A stretch of DNA of 54,783 bases from Cupriavidus sp. UYMMa02A (GTDB lineage: Bacteria > Pseudomonadota > Gammaproteobacteria > Burkholderiales > Burkholderiaceae): positions 1-54,783 of the forward strand of contig LRMT01000099.1 of the NCBI GenBank assembly GCA_001725945.1. Direction: 5' to 3'. Made by a program: the position numbers and the translations under genes. Positions 54,472 through 54,783 of this stretch are shown piece after piece. Under the pieces are notes generated by a model that was not told where the DNA came from, searched no databases, and worked only from the letters and a program-made list of their open reading frames with translations. Each line of letters begins with the position of its first letter. Position 1 is the first letter of the stretch.

Positions 54472-54783
54472 TCAGTTTGCTTCACGCGCGCCGGACGTTG
54501 CCGGCGCCGTACGTGTCGATCCTTGCCGCGCAGCACCGGCCTGCCAGAGCCGCGCCTGCAGCGTCTGCGCCAGTTCGCGGATGCGCGGGCCCAGGTTGCT
54601 TTCCAGGATTTCGGGGGACAGCCGCGTCGCGGCGCCGCCGATATTGAGCGCCAGCACCTCGCCGCTGCCTTCGAGCCGCAGCGCGCCGCGGCACCGCTCA
54701 CGGTGCGGTCCCACTCGGCATGGGCCACGCAGAAGCGCGCCGCGCATGTCTCGCAGCGAGCGCACGATGTTGCCGCGCGTTTG
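54472..54783 (-). CDS. IclR-family regulator, C-terminal part (5' end outside window, two frame breaks)
   Basis: The effector-binding domain of an IclR-type regulator, cut by the window end. Visible parts are RGNIVRSLRDMR, the next frame's RFCVAHAEWDRTVSGAAA and then ALRLEGSGEVLALNIGGAAT with LESNLGPRIRELAQTLQARL. The two breaks lie near 54740 (one extra or two lost) and 54690 (one lost). The order IclR-SDR-Bug on one strand suggests it controls those two genes, 26 bases downstream. Confidence 0.72.
   Translation of the reverse strand, partial: QTRGNIVRSLRDMRGALLRGPCRVGPHRERCRGALRLEGSGEVLALNIGGAATRLSPEILESNLGPRIRELAQTLQARLWQAGAARQGSTRTAPATSGAREAN

Overview
The window reads as chromosomal DNA of a GC-rich betaproteobacterium of the Burkholderiales, most likely Cupriavidus or a close relative. 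This rests on the strong G/C third-position bias, a Bug-type tripartite tricarboxylate receptor, SUF genes led by an Rrf2 regulator, an AttEFGH-like transporter and several small protein families typical of Cupriavidus/Ralstonia. The genus is inference. No rRNA, tRNA, insertion sequence, CRISPR array or origin was seen.

A property of the sequence dominates the annotation. About half of the conserved genes are broken by single-base frameshifts; roughly 40 behave as loss of one base and about six as gain of one base (or loss of two). Both sides of each break match the family, and one gene has three losses within about 60 bases that together restore frame. This looks like uncorrected sequencing or assembly error rather than mass gene decay. 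Broken genes are given as one CDS with the break positions stated.

Layout. 2-4179: carbohydrate-type ABC transporter (binding protein, ATPase, two permeases). 4401-8645: a probable 4-nitrobenzoate catabolic cluster: LysR regulator, DUF4863 hydroxylaminobenzoate lyase (pnbB-like), aromatic-acid MFS importer and nitroreductase (pnbA-like), with a shared 27-bp element at two promoters. 8852-14566: DUF5329 protein, second MFS carrier, an unrecognised 463-residue cysteine-rich protein, orphan genes and a monohaem cytochrome c. 14901-18941: chemoreceptor and Kup potassium transporter. 19190-22879: dehydrogenase remnant, second nitroreductase with an operator-like palindrome, AhpD-like protein, GST and AraC regulator. 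22989-26198: hydrolase, TPR protein, SDR and small proteins. 26267-30557: AttEFGH-like ABC system (ATPase, 841-residue permease, AttH). 30879-32553: small stress or assembly-type proteins (DUF883, DksA/TraR finger, Mth938).

32764-38678 is one probable operon: LacI regulator with a palindromic operator, binding protein, two permeases, ATPase and a GpdQ/CpdA-like phosphodiesterase, suggesting uptake and hydrolysis of a phosphodiester or similar organophosphate. 38722-45208 (minus strand) is a full SUF iron-sulfur operon: sufR-like regulator, sufB, sufC, sufD, sufS, sufU, sufT and a Rieske ferredoxin, nearly all overlapping or tightly spaced. 45334-48148: an SDR and a YyaL/DUF255 protein. 49201-52501: an exported isoaspartate methyltransferase in frame with a membrane spermidine-synthase-like protein. 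52601-54783 (minus): Bug receptor, SDR and the end of an IclR regulator.
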